From Croceibacterium atlanticum (lineage in GTDB: Bacteria; Pseudomonadota; Alphaproteobacteria; Sphingomonadales; Sphingomonadaceae): a stretch of DNA of 64,000 nt. A program made the position numbers and the translations under genes. Every line of letters starts with the position of its first letter. The first letter of the stretch is position 1. Below the pieces are notes generated by a model. That model searched no databases. It was not told the DNA's origin and worked only from the letters and a program-made list of their open reading frames with translations. Positions 37,942-45,516 of this stretch are shown piece after piece. The DNA is taken from positions 992,001 to 1,056,000 of the forward strand of contig NZ_CP011452.2 of NCBI RefSeq assembly GCF_001008165.2. The letters are read 5' to 3'.

Positions 37942-39027
37942 TTATCCTTGTTGCGACGCAGCAATATTAATCAGATGCGCCGCTTCTTCAAGCTCTGCCA
38001 TCGTGGTGTAGCGTCCAAATCCGAGACGGATCGAACCCCGCGCCTCTGCCGGCGACAGGCCCAGGGCCGTCAGGATCCGGCTGGGCTTCTTCGATTCGCT
38101 GGCACAGGCTGACCCTGCGGAGAAGCAGACCTGCCTGGCATCCGACATCAGGCGGGCGACATCCAGCCCCGAACGGCGAATGTTGAGATTGCCGAAATAG
38201 CGCGCTTCGGCGCTGCCATTCAGTTCCCAGCCGGAGAACAATTCGCGCGCGCGGCGCCACAATGCGGCGGCATGGGCCGCGTCCTCTTCCATGCACCTGG
38301 CTGCGAGTTCCGCTGCGGCGCCGAAACCGGCGCATAATGCCGGGCTGAGCGTACCCGAACGCAGGCCCTTCTCCTGCCCGCCGCCGGTAATCAGCGGGCG
38401 CAGTTCCACTCCGTCACGCAGCCACAAGGCGCCGATGCCCTTGGGCCCGTGGAATTTATGCGCGCTGATGGCGATCACATCTGCTTCGGCAATGGGTATC
38501 TTGCCCGCCGCCTGCACAGCATCGCAGATGAACAATGCGCCCTGCGCCCTGGCCCGCGCATATAGATCGGCGACAGGCTGGATGGTCCCGATCTCGTTAT
38601 TCACCTGCATCACGGAAAGAATGCCCAGGCCTTCCGGCAGGGCGACTTGCGGATCGACCAGCCCATCCCCGTCCACCGGCAAGATGTGGCATTCGCCGGC
38701 AATATCCTGCGCCGTGTTGAAAACGGCGGAATGTTCGATCGCGCTCACCGCGCAAGGCCTGCCGGCCAGTGCCGGCTCGCAACCGCGCAATGCGATATTG
38801 AGCGATTCGGTCGCGCCGGAAGTGAAAATAACCGTGCCGCCCGGCGGCAGCAGGGCCGCCACCCTTTCGCGCGCAATCTCCACCGCCGCTTCTGCCTGTC
38901 GGCCAAGCCGGTGCGAACTGTGGGGATTGCCGAAGCCGGTGCCATCCGGCCCGTCCAGCCAGCGCAGCATCGCTTCCCGCGCTTCGGGGGCGAGCGGTGT
39001 CGTGGCCTGGTAATCGAGATAGATCAT
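37942..39027 (-). CDS. Cysteine desulfurase (NifS/IscS-like), downstream copy
   Basis: PLP enzyme that moves sulfur from cysteine to Fe-S assembly. 361 residues. It starts MIYLDYQATTPLAPEAREAM; PLP pocket with EHSAVFNT; PLP lysine in ISAHKFHGPKGIGALWL (about residue 195-200); catalytic cysteine in FSAGSACASESKKPS near residue 315. The ATG at 39027 overlaps the stop of the upstream paralogue (ATGA), and its stop is 5 bp before the likely ferredoxin start. Two differing desulfurases in tandem suggest split roles or a heteromer. Confidence 0.92.
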   Translation of the reverse strand: MIYLDYQATTPLAPEAREAMLRWLDGPDGTGFGNPHSSHRLGRQAEAAVEIARERVAALLPPGGTVIFTSGATESLNIALRGCEPALAGRPCAVSAIEHSAVFNTAQDIAGECHILPVDGDGLVDPQVALPEGLGILSVMQVNNEIGTIQPVADLYARARAQGALFICDAVQAAGKIPIAEADVIAISAHKFHGPKGIGALWLRDGVELRPLITGGGQEKGLRSGTLSPALCAGFGAAAELAARCMEEDAAHAAALWRRARELFSGWELNGSAEARYFGNLNIRRSGLDVARLMSDARQVCFSAGSACASESKKPSRILTALGLSPAEARGSIRLGFGRYTTMAELEEAAHLINIAASQQG

Positions 39028-40103
39028 GCAGCCTTGTCCCGCGCATCGCGGGCCATCGCCATCCATGCCTGGGCAAAGCGATCCACTTCGCCGCGCGTGG
39101 TGTTCCAGCCGATGCTGACGCGGATAGTGCGAGAGGCCAGATCCGCATCCACGCCCATCGCTTCAAGAACAGGGCTGGTCTTCATCGTGCCCGATGAACA
39201 GGCGCTGCCCTGGCTTACGGCGATGCCCTGCATGTCAAAGCGCATCAATTGGGCACTGCCGGAAATCTCCGGCATGGCGATGGCGCGCACATAGGGGGTC
39301 GGATCAGTCAGCCTGTCCGCCAGCCAGCAACCGCCCAGAGAGCGGACTTCCTGCGCAAGCATATCGAAAGGCTCCACAACCTCGCGCCCCGCCCAGGGCT
39401 CGGCACATGCCTCCAGCGCAGCTGCGAATGCCATCGCGCCGGGCAGGTTCTCGGTCCCCCGGCGATAGCCCCGCTCCTGCCCGCCTGTCGGCGCGAGCAT
39501 GGCATAATCGCGCACCAGAAGCGCACCAATCCCGATCGGCCCGCCCAGCTTTTGCGCGGAAACGATCGCCATGTCCGCTTCCGCCGGGAGGGGGTATTTT
39601 CCCGCACTCTGCGCGCAATCCGCCAGGACCAGTCCGCCATGTTCATGCACATGCGCCGCAATGGCCGAGATATCCTGCCGGTTGCCGGTTTCCGAATTGA
39701 TCGACTGCACCGCCAGCAGCACGCTGCCTTCCGCGTCGAGCGACTGTTCCAACGCTGCCAAGTCCAGCGAGCCGCCAGTATCGACGGGCAGGATGGACAG
39801 CTGAGCTGCGCCCTTCTTCACCGCATCATGTTCCACCGCGGATACCAGCCGCCGATCCGCCTTCGCCTGGCCCAGCGCCAGAGCGGCCGCCTCGCTCGCG
39901 CCGGAGGTGAAGATCACTTCGCCGTCCCAACCCAGAGCCGATTTCACCCGCGCCCGCGCATCTTCCAGCGCGGCGCGGGCCTTGCGTCCTTCCGCATGCG
40001 GGCTCGAAGGATTCGCCCAGATTTCAAATCCGTGGCGCATGGCTTCGGCGGCTTCGGGGCGCAGCGGCGTGGTGGCCGCATGATCGAGGTAAATTCGGGT
40101 CAC
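39024..40103 (-). CDS. Cysteine desulfurase (NifS/IscS-like), upstream copy
   Basis: 359 residues. It starts MTRIYLDHAATTPLRPEAAE; SAVEHDAVKKGA near 88-99; PLP lysine in IVSAQKLGGPIGIGALL; catalytic cysteine in SQGSACSSGTMKTSPVL. Similar to but clearly diverged from the following gene. Notable: the PLP-lysine motif here is AQKLGGP instead of AHKFHGP, so the His before the Lys is replaced by Gln, as seen in some short alphaproteobacterial paralogues. First gene of the operon with the second desulfurase and ferredoxin; divergent from the hydrolase gene at 40202. Confidence 0.9.
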   Translation of the reverse strand: MTRIYLDHAATTPLRPEAAEAMRHGFEIWANPSSPHAEGRKARAALEDARARVKSALGWDGEVIFTSGASEAAALALGQAKADRRLVSAVEHDAVKKGAAQLSILPVDTGGSLDLAALEQSLDAEGSVLLAVQSINSETGNRQDISAIAAHVHEHGGLVLADCAQSAGKYPLPAEADMAIVSAQKLGGPIGIGALLVRDYAMLAPTGGQERGYRRGTENLPGAMAFAAALEACAEPWAGREVVEPFDMLAQEVRSLGGCWLADRLTDPTPYVRAIAMPEISGSAQLMRFDMQGIAVSQGSACSSGTMKTSPVLEAMGVDADLASRTIRVSIGWNTTRGEVDRFAQAWMAMARDARDKAA

Positions 40104-40113
40104 GTCTCAACAA

Positions 40114-40141
40114 TTGCGAAAACAAGCTTTGGCACTATATA
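40114..40141 (+). promoter_or_regulatory. Housekeeping-type promoter candidate for the hydrolase gene
   Basis: TTGCGA at 40114-40119 and TATATA at 40136-40141 with a 16-bp spacer. This would place the transcript start about 55 bp before the ATG at 40202. TGGCACT (40130-40136) and AGTGCCA (40157-40163) form a widely spaced inverted repeat overlapping the -10. Confidence 0.45.
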
Positions 40142-40201
40142 GCCGGTGACTTGCGCAGTGCCACCCGTGCGCCAATTTCAACTTACAAGAGCAACGCCAG
40201 A

Positions 40202-40858
40202 ATGCCCTCTGTCATTTTTCCCGGTCCCGAAGGCCGTCTCGAAGGCCGCTTTTCCCCTGCCCCGCGCCCCCGTGCGCCCGTGGCCATGATCCTGCATCCG
40301 CATTCACAGGGCGGCGGCACGATGAATGATCGCATCGTGCAGCACCTCTACAAGACTTTCGTGGATCGCGGTTTCGCAACCCTGCGCTTCAATTTTCGCG
40401 GTGTCGGCCGCAGCCAGGGCAGCTTCGACAATGGCATCGGGGAATTGAGCGATGCCGCCTCCGCGCTGGACTGGGTGCAGCAGATCCACCCCGAAGCGCA
40501 GACGACATGGGTCGCCGGCGTCAGCTTCGGCGCGCTGATCGGCATGCAATTGCTGATGCGTCGCCCGGAAATCCGCGGCTTCATCTCCGTCGCACCGCCG
40601 GCGAACATGTATGATTTCTCGTTCCTCGCGCCCTGCCCCGCTTCGGGCATCTTCATCCAGGGTACGGCGGATACGGTGGTGCAACCTGCCGCCGTGCAGA
40701 AGCTGGTCGACAAGCTGCGCACGCAGAAGCACATCACCATTCACCACGAAGAGATTCCGCGGGCCAATCACTTCTTCGAGAATGAACTCGACCAGCTGAT
40801 GGGCGCGGTCGACAATTATCTCGATTTCCGTCTGGATCCGAACTGCCCGATCAAGTGA
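40202..40858 (+). CDS. Alpha/beta hydrolase (COG2945-like)
   Basis: 218 residues. Oxyanion/strand motif ILHPHSQGGGTMNDR (about 28-42), nucleophile elbow GVSFGALIG (Ser at about 105), the late Asp in GTADTVVQP and catalytic His in RANHFFENE near the end. This matches the small COG2945 hydrolases, whose substrates are unknown and which are often found near Fe-S assembly genes in alphaproteobacteria, as here next to two cysteine desulfurases. ATG 40202 chosen since upstream codons are not hydrolase-like. A long GC-rich hairpin follows the gene. Confidence 0.87.
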   Translation: MPSVIFPGPEGRLEGRFSPAPRPRAPVAMILHPHSQGGGTMNDRIVQHLYKTFVDRGFATLRFNFRGVGRSQGSFDNGIGELSDAASALDWVQQIHPEAQTTWVAGVSFGALIGMQLLMRRPEIRGFISVAPPANMYDFSFLAPCPASGIFIQGTADTVVQPAAVQKLVDKLRTQKHITIHHEEIPRANHFFENELDQLMGAVDNYLDFRLDPNCPIK

Positions 40859-40873
40859 TTCGGCAGTACTGAA

Positions 40874-40908
40874 CGGCAAGCCCTTGGGGTCCAGCCCCGG
40901 GCTTGCCG
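40874..40908 (+). terminator. Strong stem-loop after the hydrolase gene
   Basis: 10-bp perfect arms CGGCAAGCCC / GGGCTTGCCG with an inner GGGG/CCCC extension. No T-run follows (CTTCGC), so termination may need Rho or the stem may protect the 3' end. Confidence 0.5.
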
Positions 40909-40923
40909 CTTCGCACCCCTTTG

Positions 40924-40945
40924 GTGTAATGTTGCATCATTACAC
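40924..40945. promoter_or_regulatory. Zur-like palindromic operator upstream of tonB
   Basis: GTGTAATG-TTGCAT-CATTACAC: perfect 8-bp arms around a 6-bp centre, 53 bp upstream of the tonB start. Both half-sites resemble palindromic sites described for the zinc regulator Zur (TGTAATGTT...CATTACA type). Factor identity is inferred. Confidence 0.5.
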
Positions 40946-40997
40946 AGTCGCCCCTCTTGTTACGCTGCGGGGCGGCCGAACGAGAGAGGATGCGACC

Positions 40998-41681
40998 ATG
41001 ACTTATCTGAACCGCACCCAGGACAATAAAAGCCGCGCGATTGCCATTGCCTCCGTCGGGGCAATTCATGCCGCCATCGGTCTTGCCGTGGTTACGGGCC
41101 TGACGGTGAGCGGGGTGATCGAATTGGAGGATGGGCCTCTGATCGCCCAGAGCTTCCCCACGGCCCCGCCACCGCCGCCCCAACCCGTTCCGACGGAACA
41201 ACCACCAACAAGTGTTGTCACGCTGCCCACGGCGCCGGTTCCCCCGCTGGATCTGTCGCAACCCACAACCCCGGAAGTCGCGCAATTCGATCCCGGTGAA
41301 GTCACCGTGAAAATACCCTCCAATATCGGTTTCGGCGATCCGACCGTTATCCCGCCCCTGCCCCCGCGACCCTTGCCGAGCTTTGCCCCGGTTCGCGCGG
41401 CACCGGCCAATGATGCCGCGCGCTGGATCACGGCCGATGATTATCCCGGTGTTCCCCTGCGCCGGAATATCGAGGGTGTTTCCGCATATCGGCTGGTTAT
41501 CGGCACGAACGGGCGGGTGAATGCGTGCGAGATCACCGCAAGTTCCGGCAATCGGATGCTGGACGAGGCGACCTGCAAGCTGATTTCCCGCCGGGCGCGG
41601 TTCGAACCGGCCACGGATGGCAGCGGCACGAAGATCGTGGGCGATTACACCGGCACCGTGCGCTGGCAGATCCCGGACTGA
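40998..41681 (+). CDS. TonB-family energy transducer
   Basis: 227 residues. One N-terminal membrane helix (about 13-36, RAIAIASVGAIHAAIGLAVV), a proline-rich periplasmic spacer (about 50-85, with PPPPPQPVP), and a C-terminal TonB domain with AYRLVIGTNGRVNACEITAS (about 157-176) and LISRRARFEPATDG. It passes proton-motive energy from ExbB-ExbD to outer-membrane receptors; exbBD and receptor genes are not adjacent. Start at 40998 follows GAGAGAGGATGCGACC. The Zur-like palindrome upstream hints at use in zinc uptake. Confidence 0.88.
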   Translation: MTYLNRTQDNKSRAIAIASVGAIHAAIGLAVVTGLTVSGVIELEDGPLIAQSFPTAPPPPPQPVPTEQPPTSVVTLPTAPVPPLDLSQPTTPEVAQFDPGEVTVKIPSNIGFGDPTVIPPLPPRPLPSFAPVRAAPANDAARWITADDYPGVPLRRNIEGVSAYRLVIGTNGRVNACEITASSGNRMLDEATCKLISRRARFEPATDGSGTKIVGDYTGTVRWQIPD

Positions 41682-41685
41682 CCGA

Positions 41686-41889
41686 TCATTCCACTTCGCC
41701 GGCACGGTCCACGGGAGCCGTGCCGGTTTCATCCGGAAGCGTCCAGATCAGCACATTGACGATCATCACGACGGCCAGGATCAGCATCAGCCAGACCTGC
41801 TGGGTCGCGCCGACCTTGCGCCACAGGAAATAGGCGCCGCCAATCATGGCGATGGCGGCCAGAACGAGCAGAGAGAGAACCGTGTTCAT
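41686..41889 (-). CDS. Small two-helix membrane protein, unknown
   Basis: 67 residues, two hydrophobic helices (about 3-23, TVLSLLVLAAIAMIGGAYFL, and about 31-50, VWLMLILAVVMIVNVLIW) joined by a short basic loop, with an acidic tail. No family recognised. Convergent with tonB (4 bp between stops) and divergent from the DUF885 gene (81 bp). Coding is supported mainly by the fit into the gap and clear helix pattern. Confidence 0.5.
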   Translation of the reverse strand: MNTVLSLLVLAAIAMIGGAYFLWRKVGATQQVWLMLILAVVMIVNVLIWTLPDETGTAPVDRAGEVE

Positions 41890-41970
41890 GAGCGGTGGTT
41901 AGGCGTTTTGCGCCCGCCGGGGAAGCGCCATCAGATTGACAGGCCGCGGGCCGCGGCCCACTCCTTCCCT

Positions 41971-43827
41971 ATGCCGATACCATCTGAAACCATCACCCGC
42001 CGCCAGGCCATCGCAGGTCTGGGTGCAGGCATATCCCTGCTCGCCCTGCCCGGCTGCGCCCGTCAGGCATTGTCGGCTGGCGCCGCCCCTCCGGTCACGC
42101 TCTCGCCGGAGGAGATGCTGGACCAGTTCGCCTATTCATTGCTGGATAACGAGCCGGAACGGGCAACCGCGCTGGGCGTGGATATTGGCCAGCATGCCAA
42201 TCTGCGGTCCCGGCTGGAAGACCAGTCACCCGAAGGGCAGCGCGATTATGCGGCCAGCCTGCGGCACCGGCTGGAAGAAGCACGGCTCTATCCCAGGGAT
42301 GGGCTGGATGCCTCCACGCGGACCAGTTTCGAAGTCGTCGAAAGCGCCTATGCCAATGCGCTGGAAGGCTTGGCCATGCCTTATGGCGATGTCGCCGTGG
42401 GCGGCTGGCGCAACACGCCCTATGTCGTAATTCAGAATGTCGGCGGCTATATCGACATACCGCGCTTCCTGGATTCCGATCACCCGATCCGCGAAACTGC
42501 CGATGCCGAAGCCTATGTCGACCGGCTGGAACAGGTCCCCGCTTACCTGGACGGTGAATTGCAGCGCATCCGCTCTGCCCGCGAAATGGGGCTGGTTCCG
42601 CCAGATTTCCTGCTCGACAAGGCGATCCCGCAAATGGATGCCTCTCTTGCCGATGCGCGCAGCGGCGGCGCGATGGTGGAATCCCTGGTCCACCGCACCA
42701 GCGAATCCGATATTTCGGGTGACTGGTCCCGGCGGGCCCTTCCGATCATTTCCGGGCCTGTTGCCGATGCGCTGGAACGTCAGCTGGCCGAACTCAGGAC
42801 GCAGCGCGCCGCGGCCGATGGCGATCCGGGCATGTGGTCCCAGCCAATGGGGCCGGAATGGTATGAATGGGCCCTGCGCGCCAGCACGACCACCAGCATG
42901 ACGCCGGACGAAATCCACGAAATGGGCCTGACCCAACTCGAAGAGATCCACGGCCGGATGGATCCGATCCTCCGTGATCTCGGCTATACCAGCGGCACGG
43001 TTGGCGACCGGATGAACCAGCTGAGCACGGACAAGCGTTTCCAGTTCGCGGAAGGCGATGCCGGCCGTGCGGAAATCATGGTTTTCATTCGGGACCGGGT
43101 CGACTGGATCAAGGCGCAGATGCCACGTGCCTTCCGCACTCTGGTGCCGGGCAATCTGGAAATCCGCCGCCTGCCCCCGGCGGAAGAACCCGGCGCACCG
43201 ACCGCTTACGGCGGCGCCGGTTCCAAGGACGGCACCATCCCGGGCAAGATGTGGATCAACCTGCACACCACGGACCTGCACCGGAAATATGACGTGCCAA
43301 CGCTGGTCCATCATGAAACCATCCCGGGCCATGTCTGGCAGGGCGAATATGCCAACAAATTGCCGCTGATCCGGTCAATCCTGGCATTTAACGCCTATTC
43401 GGAAGGCTGGGCGCTCTATGCCGAACAACTGGCCGATGAACTGGGCGCCTATGCCGATCATCCCGCCTGGCAGCTCGGCTATCTGCAGGATCAGGCCTTC
43501 CGGGCCTGCCGGCTGGTCGTGGACACGGGCCTTCACCACAAACGCTGGGGCCGCGAACAGGCGATCCGCTTCTTTACGGAGAGGAACGGCAACAAACGGG
43601 CGCAGGTGGAAAGCGAAGTGGACCGCTATTGCTCCTGGCCGGGGCAGGCCTGCGGCTACAAGGTCGGGCATAGCGAAATCACCCGCCAGCGCAGCCGTGC
43701 GCAAGGCGCATTGGGCGCCGATTACGATCTTCGCGCCTTCAACGATGCGGTCGTGCTGGGCGGCAATGTCCCGCTGGACGTGCTCGCGAAGAATGTGGAC
43801 CGCTATATCGCGGCAGCATCTGCCTGA
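41971..43827 (+). CDS. DUF885 lipoprotein (putative metallopeptidase)
   Basis: 618 residues. N-terminus has a twin-arginine-like motif TRRQAIAGLG followed by a hydrophobic stretch and lipobox ALPGC (Cys29), so it is probably exported and lipidated. The DUF885 family signature HHETIPGHVWQGEYA (about 450-464) is an HExxH-related zinc motif, followed by YSEGWALYAEQLADELG supplying the downstream Glu. Family members are regarded as peptidases of unknown substrate. There is no convincing ribosome-binding sequence before the ATG at 41971. A stem-loop terminator follows. Confidence 0.88.
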   Translation: MPIPSETITRRQAIAGLGAGISLLALPGCARQALSAGAAPPVTLSPEEMLDQFAYSLLDNEPERATALGVDIGQHANLRSRLEDQSPEGQRDYAASLRHRLEEARLYPRDGLDASTRTSFEVVESAYANALEGLAMPYGDVAVGGWRNTPYVVIQNVGGYIDIPRFLDSDHPIRETADAEAYVDRLEQVPAYLDGELQRIRSAREMGLVPPDFLLDKAIPQMDASLADARSGGAMVESLVHRTSESDISGDWSRRALPIISGPVADALERQLAELRTQRAAADGDPGMWSQPMGPEWYEWALRASTTTSMTPDEIHEMGLTQLEEIHGRMDPILRDLGYTSGTVGDRMNQLSTDKRFQFAEGDAGRAEIMVFIRDRVDWIKAQMPRAFRTLVPGNLEIRRLPPAEEPGAPTAYGGAGSKDGTIPGKMWINLHTTDLHRKYDVPTLVHHETIPGHVWQGEYANKLPLIRSILAFNAYSEGWALYAEQLADELGAYADHPAWQLGYLQDQAFRACRLVVDTGLHHKRWGREQAIRFFTERNGNKRAQVESEVDRYCSWPGQACGYKVGHSEITRQRSRAQGALGADYDLRAFNDAVVLGGNVPLDVLAKNVDRYIAAASA

Positions 43828-43834
43828 ATGGAAG

Positions 43835-43862
43835 CGGGCGGAAGCGCTGTTTCCGCCCGTTT
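43835..43862 (+). terminator. Stem-loop terminator after the DUF885 gene
   Basis: 9-bp perfect stem CGGGCGGAA / TTCCGCCCG, 7-nt loop, followed by TTT. It lies between convergent genes. Confidence 0.6.
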
Positions 43863-43870
43863 CCCGCCGC

Positions 43871-44194
43871 TTATTTCTTGCCGAACAGCCCGCTGGCCAT
43901 GCCGGCAATATCGTCCAGCGGATTGCCGTCGCCATCGCGGTCCAGCAGATTGGCGAATTCCATCAGCGAACCTTCGCCGCCGATCGCTTCCACGATCTGG
44001 TTCAACGTGCCCATGGGAAGGCCCGTTTTCGCGGCGGCGCCTTCCACCGTATCGCCTTCCATCTGGTGTGAATGCGCCAGGGCGGCGATCGCCTTTTCGG
44101 CCATGTCCGGGTCAATTCCCAGCTTAGCGGCCAGATTGGCGACATCGTCCGGCGCGCCGCCGATATTCTTCATTATCCCATCGAACAGGCTCAT
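43871..44194 (-). CDS. DUF937-like protein with an EF-hand-type loop
   Basis: 107 residues from the ATG at 44194, behind GGAGGAATCG. Helical, with AALAHSHQMEGDTVEGAAAKT (about 37-57) and a C-terminal LLDRDGDGNPLDDIAGM (about 82-98), a calcium-loop-like DxDxDG sequence. Similar glycine-rich helical proteins with a terminal DRDGDG motif are seen in the DUF937/YidB-like group; function unknown. A longer frame extends upstream to 44377, but that part is Cys/Leu-rich and unlike the rest, so it was not used. Confidence 0.65.
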   Translation of the reverse strand: MSLFDGIMKNIGGAPDDVANLAAKLGIDPDMAEKAIAALAHSHQMEGDTVEGAAAKTGLPMGTLNQIVEAIGGEGSLMEFANLLDRDGDGNPLDDIAGMASGLFGKK

Positions 44195-44313
44195 CGATTC
44201 CTCCATCCATTGAGCGGTGACACACTGTGCCTCCAAGGATGCAAGAGCAAGAGCAGAAAGCACTAGTCGCACCTGCGCCGGGCAGCATGCGTTATTTGGT
44301 AACCCCTTGGCGG

Positions 44314-44336
44314 TATTGTTTGCCTGAAGAACAATA
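44314..44336. promoter_or_regulatory. Inverted repeat upstream of the deacetylase gene
   Basis: TATTGTT / AACAATA, perfect 7-bp arms with 9-bp spacer, AT-rich against GC-rich surroundings, 86 bp before the ATG at 44422 and 120 bp upstream of the divergent gene's start at 44194. Candidate operator for one or both genes. Confidence 0.35.
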
Positions 44337-44421
44337 AGAGGGCGCAACAAGACTGCAAAAACCGCACGCCACTTCATCAGGGAAACAACGGTCCGCCCGC
44401 CGGTCCAGCCGCCAGACAGAC

Positions 44422-45396
44422 ATGACCCGGTTCTATTTCACAATCGACACCGAATATGAGGCGGGCCATGCCATGCGCCATGGCAAGGCAGGCAGGGCCG
44501 AAAATTTCACTCGTTCCATCTGCGGCCGCACTGATGCGGGCGATGTCGGCATATTCTATCAGATGGACATGTTTGACCGCTGCGGGCTCAAGGGCGTGTT
44601 CTTCATCGATCCGATGCCGGCATTGCTATGGGGCACAGCGGCTATCGCCGACATTGTCGGACCGGTGGTGGAACGCGGGCATGACGTGCAGTTGCACATC
44701 CATACCGAATGGCTCGACCTGGCAGGATCCGCCAATCCGCTCGGTTCCCGCAGGGGCACCAATATCAAGGACTTCCATTTTGAAGATCAATGTGTCCTGA
44801 TCGATTGGGCCAGGGCACAATTGCAGGCGGCAGGCGCGCCCCGCCCCCTCGCCTTCCGGGCGGGTAATTACGGCGCGAATGACGATACTTTGCGCGCGCT
44901 GGCCGAACTTGGTTTCACGCATGACAGCAGCCATACGCCGGGCATGGCCGGATCGGCTTGCGAAATATCGCTCGGCCCGGACCATCGCCGCCCGATGGAT
45001 CATCTCGGCATTACAGAAGTTCCGATCGGCTGCGTCGGTGATGTCATCACGGGCCTGCGCCATGCGCAACTGACCGCGCTTTCGCTGGTGGAACTGGTCG
45101 CCGCCGCACGCCATGCGATGGATGCCGGGCTGGCGGACTTCACCCTGGTGTCCCACAGTTTCGAACTGCTGTGCCGGGACAGGCGACGGATCAACAAGAT
45201 CGTCCGCCGCCGGTTCGATCTGTTCTGCCAGGCGCTGGCGGCGATGGAGGGTATCGAAACGGCCTGCTTCACCATGAACCCGCCGAAACCGGGCAGCGCC
45301 GACAGCCTTCGCCCTGCCCTGCCGCCCAGCGCGATGCGCAATGGTTCGCGCATGGCGGAACAGGCGGTGTCCAACATGCTGTATGGCAGCGGCTGA
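44422..45396 (+). CDS. Polysaccharide deacetylase-like protein
   Basis: 324 residues. NodB-type fold hints: Asp pair near the start (YFTIDTEYEAG, about 4-14), the metal-ligand HxxxH-like HIHTEW (about 93-98) and the conserved RAGNYGANDDTLRALAELGF (about 142-161) with TLVSHSFELL later. No signal peptide, so probably cytoplasmic, as for some glycan- or lipid-linked-sugar deacetylases. Substrate unknown. No polysaccharide genes flank it. A strong bidirectional terminator separates it from pckA. Confidence 0.8.
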   Translation: MTRFYFTIDTEYEAGHAMRHGKAGRAENFTRSICGRTDAGDVGIFYQMDMFDRCGLKGVFFIDPMPALLWGTAAIADIVGPVVERGHDVQLHIHTEWLDLAGSANPLGSRRGTNIKDFHFEDQCVLIDWARAQLQAAGAPRPLAFRAGNYGANDDTLRALAELGFTHDSSHTPGMAGSACEISLGPDHRRPMDHLGITEVPIGCVGDVITGLRHAQLTALSLVELVAAARHAMDAGLADFTLVSHSFELLCRDRRRINKIVRRRFDLFCQALAAMEGIETACFTMNPPKPGSADSLRPALPPSAMRNGSRMAEQAVSNMLYGSG

Positions 45397-45427
45397 CCGG
45401 CGAGACGCGCCGGCGCGCTTAAACAGA

Positions 45428-45467
45428 AAAAGCCCGGCAGCCCCCTGAAAAGGACTGCCGGGCTTTT
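45428..45467. terminator. Bidirectional rho-independent terminator
   Basis: AAAAGCCCGGCAG (45428-45440) pairs with CTGCCGGGCTTTT (45455-45467) perfectly over 13 bp, loop 14 nt, giving T-runs in both directions. It sits between the convergent deacetylase gene and pckA. Confidence 0.9.
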
Positions 45468-45516
45468 CTATCCGTCCGCGGATCGGTGCGGCGAGCCATG
45501 CCCGCCGCAATCCGGA

